Positions 24,122 to 32,945 of a stretch of 33,121 nt of DNA are shown here, piece after piece. The position numbers and the translations under genes are program-made. Source of the DNA: Gammaproteobacteria bacterium (GTDB lineage Bacteria; Pseudomonadota; Gammaproteobacteria; Steroidobacterales; Steroidobacteraceae); NCBI GenBank assembly GCA_020851435.1, contig JADZCS010000124.1, positions 1-33,121 of the forward strand. The letters are read 5' to 3'. Numbering within the stretch: position 1 is the first letter of the stretch; the number at the start of each line of letters is the position of its first letter. The notes below the pieces were generated by a model. That model made no database searches. It was given only the letters and a program-made list of their open reading frames with translations, and had not been told where the DNA came from.

Positions 24122-24781
24122 ATGAAAACCAAGACCATCGCCGCCAGCATCGCCGCCGCCCTCAGCCTGGCCGCGTTCGCCCCCACGGCCTCCGCCGAAG
24201 CCGGGCAGTGGTTCGGCCACCTGCGCCTGGCGTACATCGACCCGGCTGATGAATCGACCGCGATCCCCGCCCTTGAAGCACCCGCCGACGTGATCGATGT
24301 CAGCAGTGAATATGCGCCGGACATCTCGATCGGCTACTTCTTCACCAACAACTTCGCGCTGGAACTGCTGCTGACCATTCCCCAGCAGCACGCCGTCTAT
24401 GTGAAGGCCCCTGGTGACGACGTCTACCTGGGTCACTTCACCCACCTGCCGCCGACCCTGTTCGCGCAGTATCACTTCGCCCCGGAAGGCAAGATCAACC
24501 CGTACATCGGCGTTGGCCTCAACCTGACGTGGATCATGGATGACGAGCTGGCCGTCGACGGCGGCGAACTCGGCGTCCTGCCGCTGGCACTCGACAGCAG
24601 CAGCATCGGCCCGGCCCTGCAGGTCGGCGTCGACTTCGCCATCACCGACAAGATGTCGATCAGCGCCGACATCAAGAAGATCTGGATCAGCAGCGACGTG
24701 ACGGTGCCGGGCGTCGGCAAGGTCACCCAGGTCGACGTTGACCCGTACATCTACTCGATCGGTATCGGCTACAAGTTCTGA
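24122..24781 (+). CDS. ompW: OmpW family outer membrane protein
   Basis: Eight-stranded outer membrane beta-barrel, proposed to pass small hydrophobic compounds. 219 residues with a signal peptide (1-25, cleavage at ASA-EAG). The sequence has alternating beta strands such as HLRLAYIDP and PDISIGYFFTNNFALELLL, the family segment LPPTLFAQYHF near 111-121, and NPYIGVGLNLTW. It ends in aromatic IGIGYKF, the terminal Phe recognised by the BAM complex. The tight terminator after it suggests a single-gene unit. AGGA lies 11 nt before the ATG. Confidence 0.95.
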   Translation: MKTKTIAASIAAALSLAAFAPTASAEAGQWFGHLRLAYIDPADESTAIPALEAPADVIDVSSEYAPDISIGYFFTNNFALELLLTIPQQHAVYVKAPGDDVYLGHFTHLPPTLFAQYHFAPEGKINPYIGVGLNLTWIMDDELAVDGGELGVLPLALDSSSIGPALQVGVDFAITDKMSISADIKKIWISSDVTVPGVGKVTQVDVDPYIYSIGIGYKF

Positions 24782-24807
24782 TCTAAGAATCCGAAGAACC
24801 CCTCGAT

Positions 24808-24842
24808 GCCCCCGCCCGGGAAACCGGCGGGGGCCTTTTTTT
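24808..24842 (+). terminator. Intrinsic terminator after ompW
   Basis: GCCCCCGCC (24808-24816) pairs with GGCGGGGGC (24826-24834) across a 9-nt loop, then C and seven T. It separates ompW from the S9 peptidase. Confidence 0.92.
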
Positions 24843-24911
24843 GCGCCAAGCCACCGTCCGGGGCAGAATCGGCCACCGCCACGGGCGCGCGCCGCGCCCC
24901 GGAGACCGCCG

Positions 24912-26948
24912 ATGCGACCGACGATCCGCCTTGCCGCCCTGGGCCTCGCACTTTTCGCGGGCCTCGCCCACGCCGCCACAGCGCCTGCGCCGCTCACGGC
25001 CGAGACCATCTGGGAGATGAAGCGCCTGGGTGCGCCGGTGCTGTCGCCGGACGGCCGCTTCGCGGTCCTCACCGTGACGCAGTTCGACGTCAAGGAGAAC
25101 AAGAGCGCCACCGACCTCTGGCTCGTGCCGACGGCCGGCGGCGCCGCGCGGCGCCTGACCAGCGACAACGCGACCGACGCGGAGCCCGCCTGGAGCCCCG
25201 ACGGCACGCGCATCGCCTTCGTCTCCAGGCGCGGCGACGACAAGCAGTCGCAGCTGTACGTGATCCGCCTGGACGGCGGCGAGGCCCAGCGCGTCACCAC
25301 GCTACCGACCGGCGCGTCCGGCCCGAAGTGGTTCGGCGACTCGAAGCGCATCGCCTTCATCAGCCGCGTATGGGCGGACCTCAAGACCTTCGACGAACAG
25401 GCCCAGCGCCTCAAGGAGCGCGAGGACTCGAAGGTCAACGCGCTCGCGTGGAGCAAGGCGCCGATCCAGTACTGGGATCACTGGCTCGACGATCGCCAGT
25501 CGCAGGTGTACTGGGTCTCCGCCGAGGGCGGTCCGGTCACCGCGATCACGCTGGGTTCCGGCTACGAGCTGTCGAAGCAGACCGCGGACCGCGACGCCTA
25601 TGACATCTCGCCCGACGGCACCGAGATCGCCTTCGCGGCCGACGTCGACCGCACGGGCACGGACTCGAACTACGACGTGTTCGTGATGCCGGTGGCCGGC
25701 GGCCCCGCGCGCAACCTGACGGCCGGCAACAAGGCCGACGACCGCAGCCCGCTGTACAGCCCGGACGGGCGCTGGCTCGCCTTCGTGCGCCAGGTCATGC
25801 CGCGCTTCTACGCCGAGCGCGAGCGCCTGGTGCTGCACGACCGCGCCGCCGACACTTCGCGCGTGATGACCGAGGACTGGGACCGCGACGCGCGCGGGCT
25901 CGTCTGGCTGCCAGACTCGAAGGCCCTGTACGGCTCCATCGAGGATGCGGGCACGATTCGCCTCTACCGCTTCGACATCAAGGGCGGCAAGCCCGTCGCG
26001 ATCACGCACTCGCCCTCGATCGGCGAGGTCGACGTCGCGGGCAAGCCAAACGTGGTCGTCGGCCTGCGCCAGTCGTTGGGCGAGCCGCCCACGCTGGTGC
26101 GCGTCTCGCCGCGGGACGGGGCGATGACGCAGCTCAGCACCTTCAACGACGCGATCCTCTCCGGGGCCGCGATCGGCCGCAGCGAGAGCGTGACCTACAA
26201 GGGCGCGGACGGCGACGACATCCAGATGTGGGTCACCTATCCGCCCGGCTTCGATCCCAGCAAGAAGTACCCGGTGTTCCTGCTGCTTCACGGCGGCCCG
26301 CACAACGGCATCAGCGACTCCTGGACCTTCCGCTGGAACTCGCAGGTATTCGCCGGCTGGGGTTACGTCGTCGCCTGGCACAATTTCCACGGCTCGAGCG
26401 GCTTCGGCGAGAAGTTTACGGACTCGATCAACCCGGACCGCATCTCCAAGCCCTACGAGGACACGATCAAGGCCGCGGAATGGTTCGCGGCGCAGCCCTG
26501 GACCGACACCTCGCGCATGGTTGCCGGCGGCGGCAGCTACGGCGGCTTCCTGGCCGCGACGCTGCTCGGCCGCCCGCACCCGTTCAAGGCGCTGATCGCG
26601 CACGCGGCCGTGTACAACGAGTACACGCAGTACGGCTCAGACTACGGCGCCGACAAGCGCCGGCACTTCGAGCACTGGGACAAGCCCGAGGAATTCCTGC
26701 GCTACTCGCCGCACGCGAGCGCCGGCAACTTCGTGACGCCGACGCTGGTCCTGCACGGGCAGGTCGACTACCGCGTGCCGCTCAACAACGGCGTCGAACT
26801 GTTCAACACGCTGCAGAACCGCGGCGTGCCGAGCCGGTTCGTCTACTTCAAGGACGAGAACCACTGGGTGCTCAAGCCGCAGAACTCGCTGTACTGGTAT
26901 CGCGAGGTCAAGGACTGGGTCACGCACTACGCGCCGCCGAATCCCTGA
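24912..26948 (+). CDS. S9 family prolyl oligopeptidase-type peptidase, exported
   Basis: Serine peptidase of the dipeptidyl/acylaminoacyl peptidase group. 678 residues from the ATG at 24912, with GGAG 7 nt upstream. A signal peptide (1-21, LAHA-AT) leads to a beta-propeller with PD40-type repeats (LSPDGRFAVL, WSPDGTRIAFVS, ISPDGTEIAFA, YSPDGRWLAFV). The catalytic alpha/beta domain starts near 430 with FLLLHGGPHNG. The triad is Ser542 (GGGSYGG), Asp619 (HGQVDYR) and His651 (DENHWVL). It probably degrades peptides in the periplasm. The Tat-type epimerase follows 23 nt later and may be co-transcribed. Confidence 0.95.
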   Translation: MRPTIRLAALGLALFAGLAHAATAPAPLTAETIWEMKRLGAPVLSPDGRFAVLTVTQFDVKENKSATDLWLVPTAGGAARRLTSDNATDAEPAWSPDGTRIAFVSRRGDDKQSQLYVIRLDGGEAQRVTTLPTGASGPKWFGDSKRIAFISRVWADLKTFDEQAQRLKEREDSKVNALAWSKAPIQYWDHWLDDRQSQVYWVSAEGGPVTAITLGSGYELSKQTADRDAYDISPDGTEIAFAADVDRTGTDSNYDVFVMPVAGGPARNLTAGNKADDRSPLYSPDGRWLAFVRQVMPRFYAERERLVLHDRAADTSRVMTEDWDRDARGLVWLPDSKALYGSIEDAGTIRLYRFDIKGGKPVAITHSPSIGEVDVAGKPNVVVGLRQSLGEPPTLVRVSPRDGAMTQLSTFNDAILSGAAIGRSESVTYKGADGDDIQMWVTYPPGFDPSKKYPVFLLLHGGPHNGISDSWTFRWNSQVFAGWGYVVAWHNFHGSSGFGEKFTDSINPDRISKPYEDTIKAAEWFAAQPWTDTSRMVAGGGSYGGFLAATLLGRPHPFKALIAHAAVYNEYTQYGSDYGADKRRHFEHWDKPEEFLRYSPHASAGNFVTPTLVLHGQVDYRVPLNNGVELFNTLQNRGVPSRFVYFKDENHWVLKPQNSLYWYREVKDWVTHYAPPNP

Positions 26949-26971
26949 TCGCGGACCTGGGGAGAGAACGC

Positions 26972-28063
26972 ATGGATCGCAGGAACACGCTGAAAATGCT
27001 GGGCGCGGCGGCCCTCGCCACCGCGGCGCCCTTTGCGCGCGCAGCCGCACGCGGCGCGGGGAAAAGGCTGCTGATCCTGGGCGGCACCTCGTTCCTGGGC
27101 CCCGCCATCACGGACATCGCGCTGGCGGACGGCTGGACGGTGAGCCACTTCAATCGCGGCAAGCGGCTGCCGGGCGGCATGCCCGGCGTCGAGCAGCTGC
27201 TGGGCGACCGCGACGGACAGCTCGACGCGCTGAAGGGCCAGCGCTGGGACGCAGTGGTAGACACCTCGGGCTTCGTGCCGCGGCACGTGCGCCTGTCGGC
27301 GGAACTGCTGGCGCCCGCGACCAGCCACTACGTGTTCATCTCGACCATCTCGGTCTACGCGAGCATGGCCACGCCCGCGGGCGAGGACGCCCCGGTCGGC
27401 AAGCTGGCCGATGAGTCAGTCGAACAGGTGACTGGCGAGACCTATGGCCCGTTGAAGGCGCTGTGTGAACAGGCGGCCGAAAAGGCCATGCCCGGTCGCA
27501 CGACCGTGATCCGGCCGGGCCTGATCGTCGGTCCGCGCGACCGAACCGACCGGTTCACCTACTGGCCGGTGCGCGTGGCGCGCGGCGGCGAGTTCATCGC
27601 CCCGGGCACGCCGGCCGACCCGCTGCAGGTCATCGACGTGCGCGACCTCGCCGCGCTCGTGATGGGCTGCGTGTACGCGCGCAAGATGCAGGTCATGAAC
27701 GCCGTGTCGCCGCCGCGCCTGTTCACGATGGGCGGCCTGGTCGACACCTGCGTGAAGGTGGCCGCGAACGACGCGCGCCCGGTGTGGATGCCCGCCGATT
27801 TCCTCGCTGAGCACAAGGTCATGCCCTGGTCCGACATGCCCGCGTGGTTCCCGCCCACCGGCGACGAAGCCGCCGGCGCGCTCACGCCCGTCGACCGCGC
27901 CCTCAAGGCCGGCCTGAAGATCCGCCCGCTCGAAGACACCGTGCGCGACACCCTCGCCTGGCACACCACCCGCCCCGCCAGCGAGCGCGAGAAGCTCCGC
28001 GCCGGCATCACCCCCGAGCGCGAGTCCCAAGTCCTGGCAGCCTGGAAATCGCGCAAAGCCTGA
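26972..28063 (+). CDS. NAD-dependent epimerase/dehydratase family protein with Tat-like signal
   Basis: 363 residues. The N-terminus MDRRNTLKMLGAAALATAAP has a twin arginine and an Ala-rich stretch ending at RAAA, so export by Tat with bound cofactor is likely. The Rossmann motif is LILGGTSFLGPA (about 33-44). HYVFISTISVYAS (110-122) and the YGPLKALCE site (YxxxK, near 151) follow the extended SDR pattern; VIRPGLIVGPRD is the substrate-domain hinge. Exported epimerases are uncommon, and the substrate is unknown. GGGGAGAG precedes the ATG. It follows the S9 peptidase. Confidence 0.88.
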   Translation: MDRRNTLKMLGAAALATAAPFARAAARGAGKRLLILGGTSFLGPAITDIALADGWTVSHFNRGKRLPGGMPGVEQLLGDRDGQLDALKGQRWDAVVDTSGFVPRHVRLSAELLAPATSHYVFISTISVYASMATPAGEDAPVGKLADESVEQVTGETYGPLKALCEQAAEKAMPGRTTVIRPGLIVGPRDRTDRFTYWPVRVARGGEFIAPGTPADPLQVIDVRDLAALVMGCVYARKMQVMNAVSPPRLFTMGGLVDTCVKVAANDARPVWMPADFLAEHKVMPWSDMPAWFPPTGDEAAGALTPVDRALKAGLKIRPLEDTVRDTLAWHTTRPASEREKLRAGITPERESQVLAAWKSRKA

Positions 28064-28109
28064 GCGCGCGCGGCGCCTGAGCGTGGGGTGGTGAATCGCA
28101 GGCGCGTAA

Positions 28110-28196
28110 GTCGCCTGGGCGTGGTGTGGTCACCCCGCAGCAATCAGGCGCGCGTCCGCGCGCCGCGGAGGGGTGACTACACCAGGACCAGGCGAC
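28110..28196. repeat. 87-nt interrupted palindrome between convergent genes
   Basis: Three nested arms: GTCGCCTGG (28110-28118) with CCAGGCGAC (28188-28196); GGTGTGGTCACCCC (28123-28136) with GGGGTGACTACACC (28170-28183), one wobble; GGCGCGCG (28147-28154) with CGCGCGCC (28157-28164). Small internal loops separate them. A 20-nt direct copy of the left arm, 17 of 20 identical, lies at 28073-28092. There is no T-run and no reading frame of note. It resembles a REP/BIME or small MITE and fills the gap between the converging epimerase and SDR genes. Confidence 0.8.
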
Positions 28197-28205
28197 TCCG
28201 ACGTG

Positions 28206-28925
28206 TCACCAGGGCAATTCACCACCGTCATACGTCAGGAACTTCCCCGCCTGCGACGCATCAAGTCCAGCGATGACCTTGCGCACGCCAGTCACGCTGT
28301 CGACGGGATCGACCGGGGCGTTGGGACCGCCCATGGAGGTCCGCGCCCAGCCCGGATGCACCGGCACGCAGATCACGCCCTGCGGCGCCAGGTCGACCGC
28401 GAGGCCCTTCATGACCATGTTCAGGGCGGCCTTGCTGCTGCGATAGCTGTAAAGCCCGCCGCGCGTATTGAGCGCCACCGAGCCCACGATGCTGCTGAGC
28501 GTCACGATCTTGCGCTGGGTGCCCGCCAGCACGTGCGGCAGGAAGACCTCGGCCATCCTCATCGGCGCCAGCAGGTTGATGCGCAGCGTCTCGATCCAGT
28601 CAGCGTAGTCGATCGCGCCGAAGCAGTCGTCCTGCATGCCCTTGTTCGCGAAATCGCCCGCGCCCATCGTGCCGGCATTGTTCAGCAGCACGTCGATGGC
28701 CGTCCCCTCCAGCGACTTTGCCAGCGCATCGATGCTCGCGAGGTCGCTCATGTCGGCCCGGTGGACCGTGACGAGTCCGGCGGACGCCGCCGCGATCGCC
28801 GCCAGTTCCGTGGCACGGGCAGGATCGCGCGCGACCGCGAGCACGCGCCAGCCGTCGGCGAGGTACTGGCGGACGAACAGGAGGCCGAGTCCGCGGCTGG
28901 CGCCTGTGACGAGTACGGTGGGCAT
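28206..28925 (-). CDS. Short-chain dehydrogenase/reductase
   Basis: Classical SDR of 239 residues, NAD(P)-dependent, substrate unknown. The cofactor motif is TGASRGLG (7-14), followed by NNAG (82-85), the catalytic Ser in TLSSIVGS (142-149) and Y161-RSS-K165. The AVARDP stretch after strand two ends in Arg, often linked with NADPH preference. The layout resembles the sniffer/CsgA-like carbonyl reductases. It starts at ATG 28925 and diverges from the lipoprotein hydrolase. Confidence 0.92.
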   Translation of the reverse strand: MPTVLVTGASRGLGLLFVRQYLADGWRVLAVARDPARATELAAIAAASAGLVTVHRADMSDLASIDALAKSLEGTAIDVLLNNAGTMGAGDFANKGMQDDCFGAIDYADWIETLRINLLAPMRMAEVFLPHVLAGTQRKIVTLSSIVGSVALNTRGGLYSYRSSKAALNMVMKGLAVDLAPQGVICVPVHPGWARTSMGGPNAPVDPVDSVTGVRKVIAGLDASQAGKFLTYDGGELPW

Positions 28926-28960
28926 GGTCGGAGCATCCTGTTGCGTTGAAGCGGCCCGGC

Positions 28961-28991
28961 ATTATGGAGCCCGCGCGTCGATCGCGGTCAA
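28961..28991 (-). promoter_or_regulatory. Possible promoter of the SDR gene
   Basis: On the minus strand TTGACC (28991-28986) and CATAAT (28966-28961) each match five of six consensus bases, but the spacer is 19 nt. The start would be about 30 nt before the ATG. Confidence 0.33.
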
Positions 28992-29047
28992 CGGCGTTGA
29001 GCGTCGCGCGTTGTGGACTCGAAGACCACACAAGGATGTCACCCGTC

Positions 29048-30145
29048 ATGCATCGCAAGCTCCGCGCGGGCCTCACTGCCCTGTGTCTCGCCCTCTCGCT
29101 GGGCGCCTGTGGCGGCGGAGGCGACGGTGGAGGCGGTGGCACTTCGCCACCCCCGACGGTCGACGCCTTCGCGGAGGTCGACCGCCTCGCCGCAGCCACG
29201 TTCGCCCGCCAGGCCATCCCCGGCATGGGCGTGGCGATCTACGATCGCAACGACCGCAAGGTCTTCGAAAAGATGTATGGGGACTTCGCGCCGGACCGGC
29301 GCGTCGCGGTCGCCTCGGCGTCCAAGATGGTCTCGGGCCTCGTGATCTTCCGGCTCATCGACCAGGGCTTCCTGTCGCTCGATTCGACCACGGCCGCGGT
29401 ACTCGGCTGGACCGGGCCACAGGGTGCGATCACGCTGCGTCACCTGCTGTCGTTCACCTCTGGCCTGCCACCCATCGCCGCCTGCATCTCACAGGCGGCC
29501 ATCACCCTCGCCGAGTGCGTCGCGCAGATATCGGCCCTGACCCCCGTCGCTGCGCCGGGAACGCGCTTCTACTACGGCAACACCCACCTGCAGGTTGCCG
29601 CGCGAATGGCGGAGGTGGTCACCGGGAGCAGCTGGAATACAATCTTTGCTCAACAGCTGGGACAGCCGCTGCGACTGCCCGCCGCGGTGAGCTACTACAC
29701 CGCGCCGCGCCTGGAGGCCGGCACCAGCAACCCGCTGGTCGCAGGCGGCCTGCGTGCCTCGATGAACGAGTACGCGAGCCTGCTGTCGGTGGTGTTCCAT
29801 CACGGCACCTGGGAGGGCCAGCGTCTCGTCGCCGCGTCGCTGTTCGAGGCGCAGGCCCGCGAGCCCTTCCCCGGTGTCGTCATCGGCTACTCGCCGATGT
29901 CCGCGCTCGCCTTCAATTTCCGCTACGGCCTGACGGCCTGGCTGGAGTGCGCCACGCCGGCCACTGGCTGCGCGGTCATCTCGTCGCCTGGCGCCTTCGG
30001 CTGGACGCCCTGGGTGGACCTGGGCGGCGGTTACTACGCGATCATCGGCATGGAAGTCGGCGATGCGACGGACGGGGTCGTCAACTTCAGCGTCCAGCTT
30101 GCGCAGGACCTGAAGCCCGCGATCCGGCGCGCGCTCGGTACCTGA
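29048..30145 (+). CDS. Lipoprotein serine hydrolase, beta-lactamase family
   Basis: 365 residues. The signal peptide ends in LGAC, so Cys21 is the predicted lipid anchor; a Gly-rich run (22-31) follows as a flexible linker. The serine hydrolase fold shows SASK (Ser90 to Lys93) and YGN (176-178); the third motif is probably in SSPGAFGW near 313. LRHLLSFTSGLPP is typical of class C/EstB-like enzymes. It may be an esterase or peptidase of the cell envelope. An in-frame ATG at 29036 is an alternative start; the one chosen gives a normal signal length. It is the second such enzyme here, distinct from the Tat-type one at 7.7 kb. Confidence 0.86.
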   Translation: MHRKLRAGLTALCLALSLGACGGGGDGGGGGTSPPPTVDAFAEVDRLAAATFARQAIPGMGVAIYDRNDRKVFEKMYGDFAPDRRVAVASASKMVSGLVIFRLIDQGFLSLDSTTAAVLGWTGPQGAITLRHLLSFTSGLPPIAACISQAAITLAECVAQISALTPVAAPGTRFYYGNTHLQVAARMAEVVTGSSWNTIFAQQLGQPLRLPAAVSYYTAPRLEAGTSNPLVAGGLRASMNEYASLLSVVFHHGTWEGQRLVAASLFEAQAREPFPGVVIGYSPMSALAFNFRYGLTAWLECATPATGCAVISSPGAFGWTPWVDLGGGYYAIIGMEVGDATDGVVNFSVQLAQDLKPAIRRALGT

Positions 30146-30160
30146 CGGGATCCACGCGGC

Positions 30161-31249
30161 TCAGTCGATGAGTACCACCGGCTTGATCGCGCGGTGCGCC
30201 GTCGCATCGGCCAGCGCCATGGGCAGGTCGGCGAAAGAATAACGCGAGAGCAATCGCTCGTAGGGCAGCTGCCCGGAACGCTGCAGCTCGATCAGCCGCG
30301 GGATGAACTGGTCCGGAATACTGTTGCCCTCGATCACGCCCGTCAGCGTGCGTCCCTGCAGGATGGGCATCGGCGCGAACGGGAACGGCTGGCCCAGCTT
30401 CGGGACCGTGAGCAGCGCGCAGATGCCGCGCCGGTGCGTGGCGGCGATGGCCGACTCGAAGGACTGGACCGCGCCGGCGCACTCGATCGTGTAGCGCGCG
30501 CCGCCGCCCGTGAGTTCGACGATGCGCGCGACGACATCGTCGCTCGCCGCATTGAGGACTTCAGTCGCGCCCAGCTCGGCGGCGAGCGCGAGCCGCTCCG
30601 GCAGGACGTCGACCGCGATCAGGGGATTGCAGCCCGCGATGCGGGCGGCCATGACGGCAACCAGCCCCACCGCGCCGGCGCCGAACACGACCAGGCTCTC
30701 GCCGCGCCGCGGCTGCAGCGCGTTGAGCACCGTGCCCGCGCCCGTCTGGATGCCGCAGCCCAGCGGCGCGGCGAGATCGAACGGGAAGTCGTCGGGGATC
30801 TTCACGACGTTGCGCTCGGTCGCCAGCGCATGCCTTGCAAACGAGGACTGCTGGAAAAACGACCCGGCCACGGCACCTTGGTCGCTACCCATCGTTACCG
30901 TGCCATCCTCGCGCGTGCCGCCGAACTGCAGGTGGTGAGAGTCTGTGCAATAGGCTGGGCTGCTGCCCATGCAGGCAGGGCACTGCCCACAGGAGCCAAA
31001 CGTGAGCACCACGCGATCGCCTGGCACGACCTTGGTCACCGCGTTGCCGACCCGCTGGACGACGCCCGCACCCTCGTGGCCGAAGACGGCCGGCAGGCCG
31101 AACACCACCGGCGCAAACAGGTCCGTGTGGCACACGCCGACCGCGGCTATCCTGACCACAACCTCGTTGGGCGCGGGTGCACCCAGCGTGATCCGCTCGA
31201 GCTGCGGCGGGGAGTCCTTGTCGCGGTGAACCCAGGCCTCGGTCTGCAT
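30161..31249 (-). CDS. Zinc-dependent alcohol dehydrogenase, aryl/benzyl type
   Basis: 362 residues. The catalytic zinc ligands are Cys40 (GVCHTD) and His58-Glu59 (GHEG), with a third Cys in PLGCGIQTGAG near 174. The structural zinc is held by Cys87, 90, 93 and 101 (SCGQCPACMGSSPAYC). The coenzyme motif is GAGAVGLVAVM. GCGIQTGAG and the overall pattern resemble benzyl alcohol dehydrogenases such as XylB, but the substrate is not certain. It lies 15 nt after gloA, the last gene of the minus operon. With gloA it may serve aldehyde or glyoxal detoxification; that is inference. Confidence 0.92.
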   Translation of the reverse strand: MQTEAWVHRDKDSPPQLERITLGAPAPNEVVVRIAAVGVCHTDLFAPVVFGLPAVFGHEGAGVVQRVGNAVTKVVPGDRVVLTFGSCGQCPACMGSSPAYCTDSHHLQFGGTREDGTVTMGSDQGAVAGSFFQQSSFARHALATERNVVKIPDDFPFDLAAPLGCGIQTGAGTVLNALQPRRGESLVVFGAGAVGLVAVMAARIAGCNPLIAVDVLPERLALAAELGATEVLNAASDDVVARIVELTGGGARYTIECAGAVQSFESAIAATHRRGICALLTVPKLGQPFPFAPMPILQGRTLTGVIEGNSIPDQFIPRLIELQRSGQLPYERLLSRYSFADLPMALADATAHRAIKPVVLID

Positions 31250-31264
31250 GTCATCCTGCCTCGT

Positions 31265-31687
31265 TCACCACGTGCCCGTGTTGGGCATCGACAGCCAGGG
31301 CTCGCGCGGCGGCAGCGCGCCGTCCTTCTGCAGCAGCTCGATCGAGATGTTGTCGGGCGAGCGCACGAAGGCCATGCGGCCCTCGCGGGGCGGGCGGTTG
31401 ATCGTGACGCCGTCGGCCATGAGCTTCTCGCACAAGGCGTAGATGTCGTCGACCTCGTAGGCCAGGTGGCCGAAGGCGCGACCGATGCCGTAGTCCTCGG
31501 GGTCCCAGTTGTAGGTGAGTTCGACCAGCGCACGCTCCTCGTCACCGGGCGCCGCGAGGAACACCAGCGTGAAGCGGCCCTTCTCGTTCTCGTAGCGCTT
31601 GACCTCGGTGAGGCCCAGCTTGTTGCAGTAGAAGTCGAGCGACTGTTCGAGGCTGGTCACTCGGACCATCGTGTGCAGGTAACGCAT
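31265..31687 (-). CDS. gloA: Lactoylglutathione lyase (glyoxalase I)
   Basis: Converts the methylglyoxal-glutathione hemithioacetal to lactoylglutathione. 140 residues, close to E. coli GloA (135). The metal ligands align: His5 (LHTMVRV), Glu56 (ALVELTYN), His74 ([10 protein letters not shown]) and Glu117 (ISIELLQ). DFYCNKLGL is the usual dimer segment. The ATG at 31687 gives the standard N-terminus [10 protein letters not shown]; an upstream in-frame ATG adds unrelated residues. It lies between chrA (42 nt) and the alcohol dehydrogenase (15 nt). Confidence 0.95.
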   Translation of the reverse strand: MRYLHTMVRVTSLEQSLDFYCNKLGLTEVKRYENEKGRFTLVFLAAPGDEERALVELTYNWDPEDYGIGRAFGHLAYEVDDIYALCEKLMADGVTINRPPREGRMAFVRSPDNISIELLQKDGALPPREPWLSMPNTGTW

Positions 31688-31729
31688 GCGAGGCTGTCCT
31701 GTCGGTGTCAGGACGTCATCATGCACCAG

Positions 31730-32944
31730 TCACAGTTCGAGCAGCCAGCCGGCAGTGGCGCCGGCCGGGATGACCCAGTGCGAGGCGACCCGCGTCCGGG
31801 TGAGAACCGCGAGCGCGATCAGCGCCAACACAGCGAGCGGCCACCGGAAGTGGCCCACGCCCTCGGGCAGCAGCACCGCCCTCCCGAATCCGATGGCGAC
31901 GCTCGCGATCGCGGCGACCGCCACCGCGGTCACCGCACCCAGCGCGCCGGCCAGGCGCGCATTCGAGGTCAGGCGCTCGACGTAGGGCGCGCCCACGAAG
32001 ATGAACACGAAGGACGGCAGGAAGGTCGCGTAGCTCGCCAGCGCGGCGGCCAGAGTGGCGCTGGTCGCGGGATCGAGAGGACCCGCCTGGTTCCAGCCCG
32101 CCATGAAGCCCATGAACTGCAGCACGATGATCAGGGGCCCGGGGGTCGTCTCGGCGAGGGCGAGGCCCGCGACGGCCTGCGAGGCCGTCACCCACTGCAG
32201 GCTCTCGACCAGCGCCTGGTTCACGTAGGCCAGCACCGCATAGGCGCCGCCCCAGGTCAGCAGCGCCGCCTGCGTGAAGAACCCATAGACCCTGGCGTGC
32301 AGCGAGCCCGGGCCCAGCGTGGTCCACACCGCGACGGCCGGCAGCAGCCACAGCAGCAGGCCGACCAGCAGCGAGCGCCACGGAAACGCCAGCGCCGAGC
32401 CGGCAGCCGGCGACGGCCCGCTGCGTGCGAGCGCCAGCCCGGCCAGCCCGGCGACCGCAACCACCAGCGGGAACGGCACCGACAGGACCACAAGCGCGAC
32501 CAGGGCCGCCGCTGCGATCAGCACGTGGAGCCCGCTCCCGAGGGCGCGCCGGCCGAGCTTCCAGACGGCGTGCAGGATCATCGCGATCACGACCGCCTTG
32601 AGCCCGGCGAATGCGGACTGCACGGCGGGAACCTCGCCGAAGGCGACGTAGAGAAAGGACAGGCCCAGCAGCAGGAAGGCGGCCGGCAGGATGAAGCTGA
32701 GGCCCGCCGCAAGCCCGCCCGCCACGCCGTGCATGCGCCAGCCGAGATAGATCGCGAGCTGCAGCGCCTCGGGACCGGGCAGAAGCGTGCAGAAGTTCAG
32801 CGCCCGCAGGAACGCGGCCTCGTCGATCCAGCGCCGCAGTTCCACGACCTCGCGATGCATGATCGCGATCTGGCCGGCCGGGCCGCCGGAGGAAATGAAC
32901 CCGAGCCGCAGCCAGAAGCGCAGCGCTTCCGCGCGCGTCGGCAT
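31730..32944 (-). CDS. chrA: ChrA-family chromate transporter
   Basis: Membrane protein of the CHR superfamily that exports chromate; some members may carry other anions. 404 residues with two homologous halves and 10-12 predicted helices, the long-chain form. The first half has [17 protein letters not shown] (18-34) and [15 protein letters not shown]; the second has [19 protein letters not shown]. Its ATG is one base after the stop of the upstream TPP-enzyme gene, so the two are co-translated. No chrB regulator is visible. Confidence 0.93.
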   Translation of the reverse strand: MPTRAEALRFWLRLGFISSGGPAGQIAIMHREVVELRRWIDEAAFLRALNFCTLLPGPEALQLAIYLGWRMHGVAGGLAAGLSFILPAAFLLLGLSFLYVAFGEVPAVQSAFAGLKAVVIAMILHAVWKLGRRALGSGLHVLIAAAALVALVVLSVPFPLVVAVAGLAGLALARSGPSPAAGSALAFPWRSLLVGLLLWLLPAVAVWTTLGPGSLHARVYGFFTQAALLTWGGAYAVLAYVNQALVESLQWVTASQAVAGLALAETTPGPLIIVLQFMGFMAGWNQAGPLDPATSATLAAALASYATFLPSFVFIFVGAPYVERLTSNARLAGALGAVTAVAVAAIASVAIGFGRAVLLPEGVGHFRWPLAVLALIALAVLTRTRVASHWVIPAGATAGWLLEL

Positions 32945-32945
32945 C

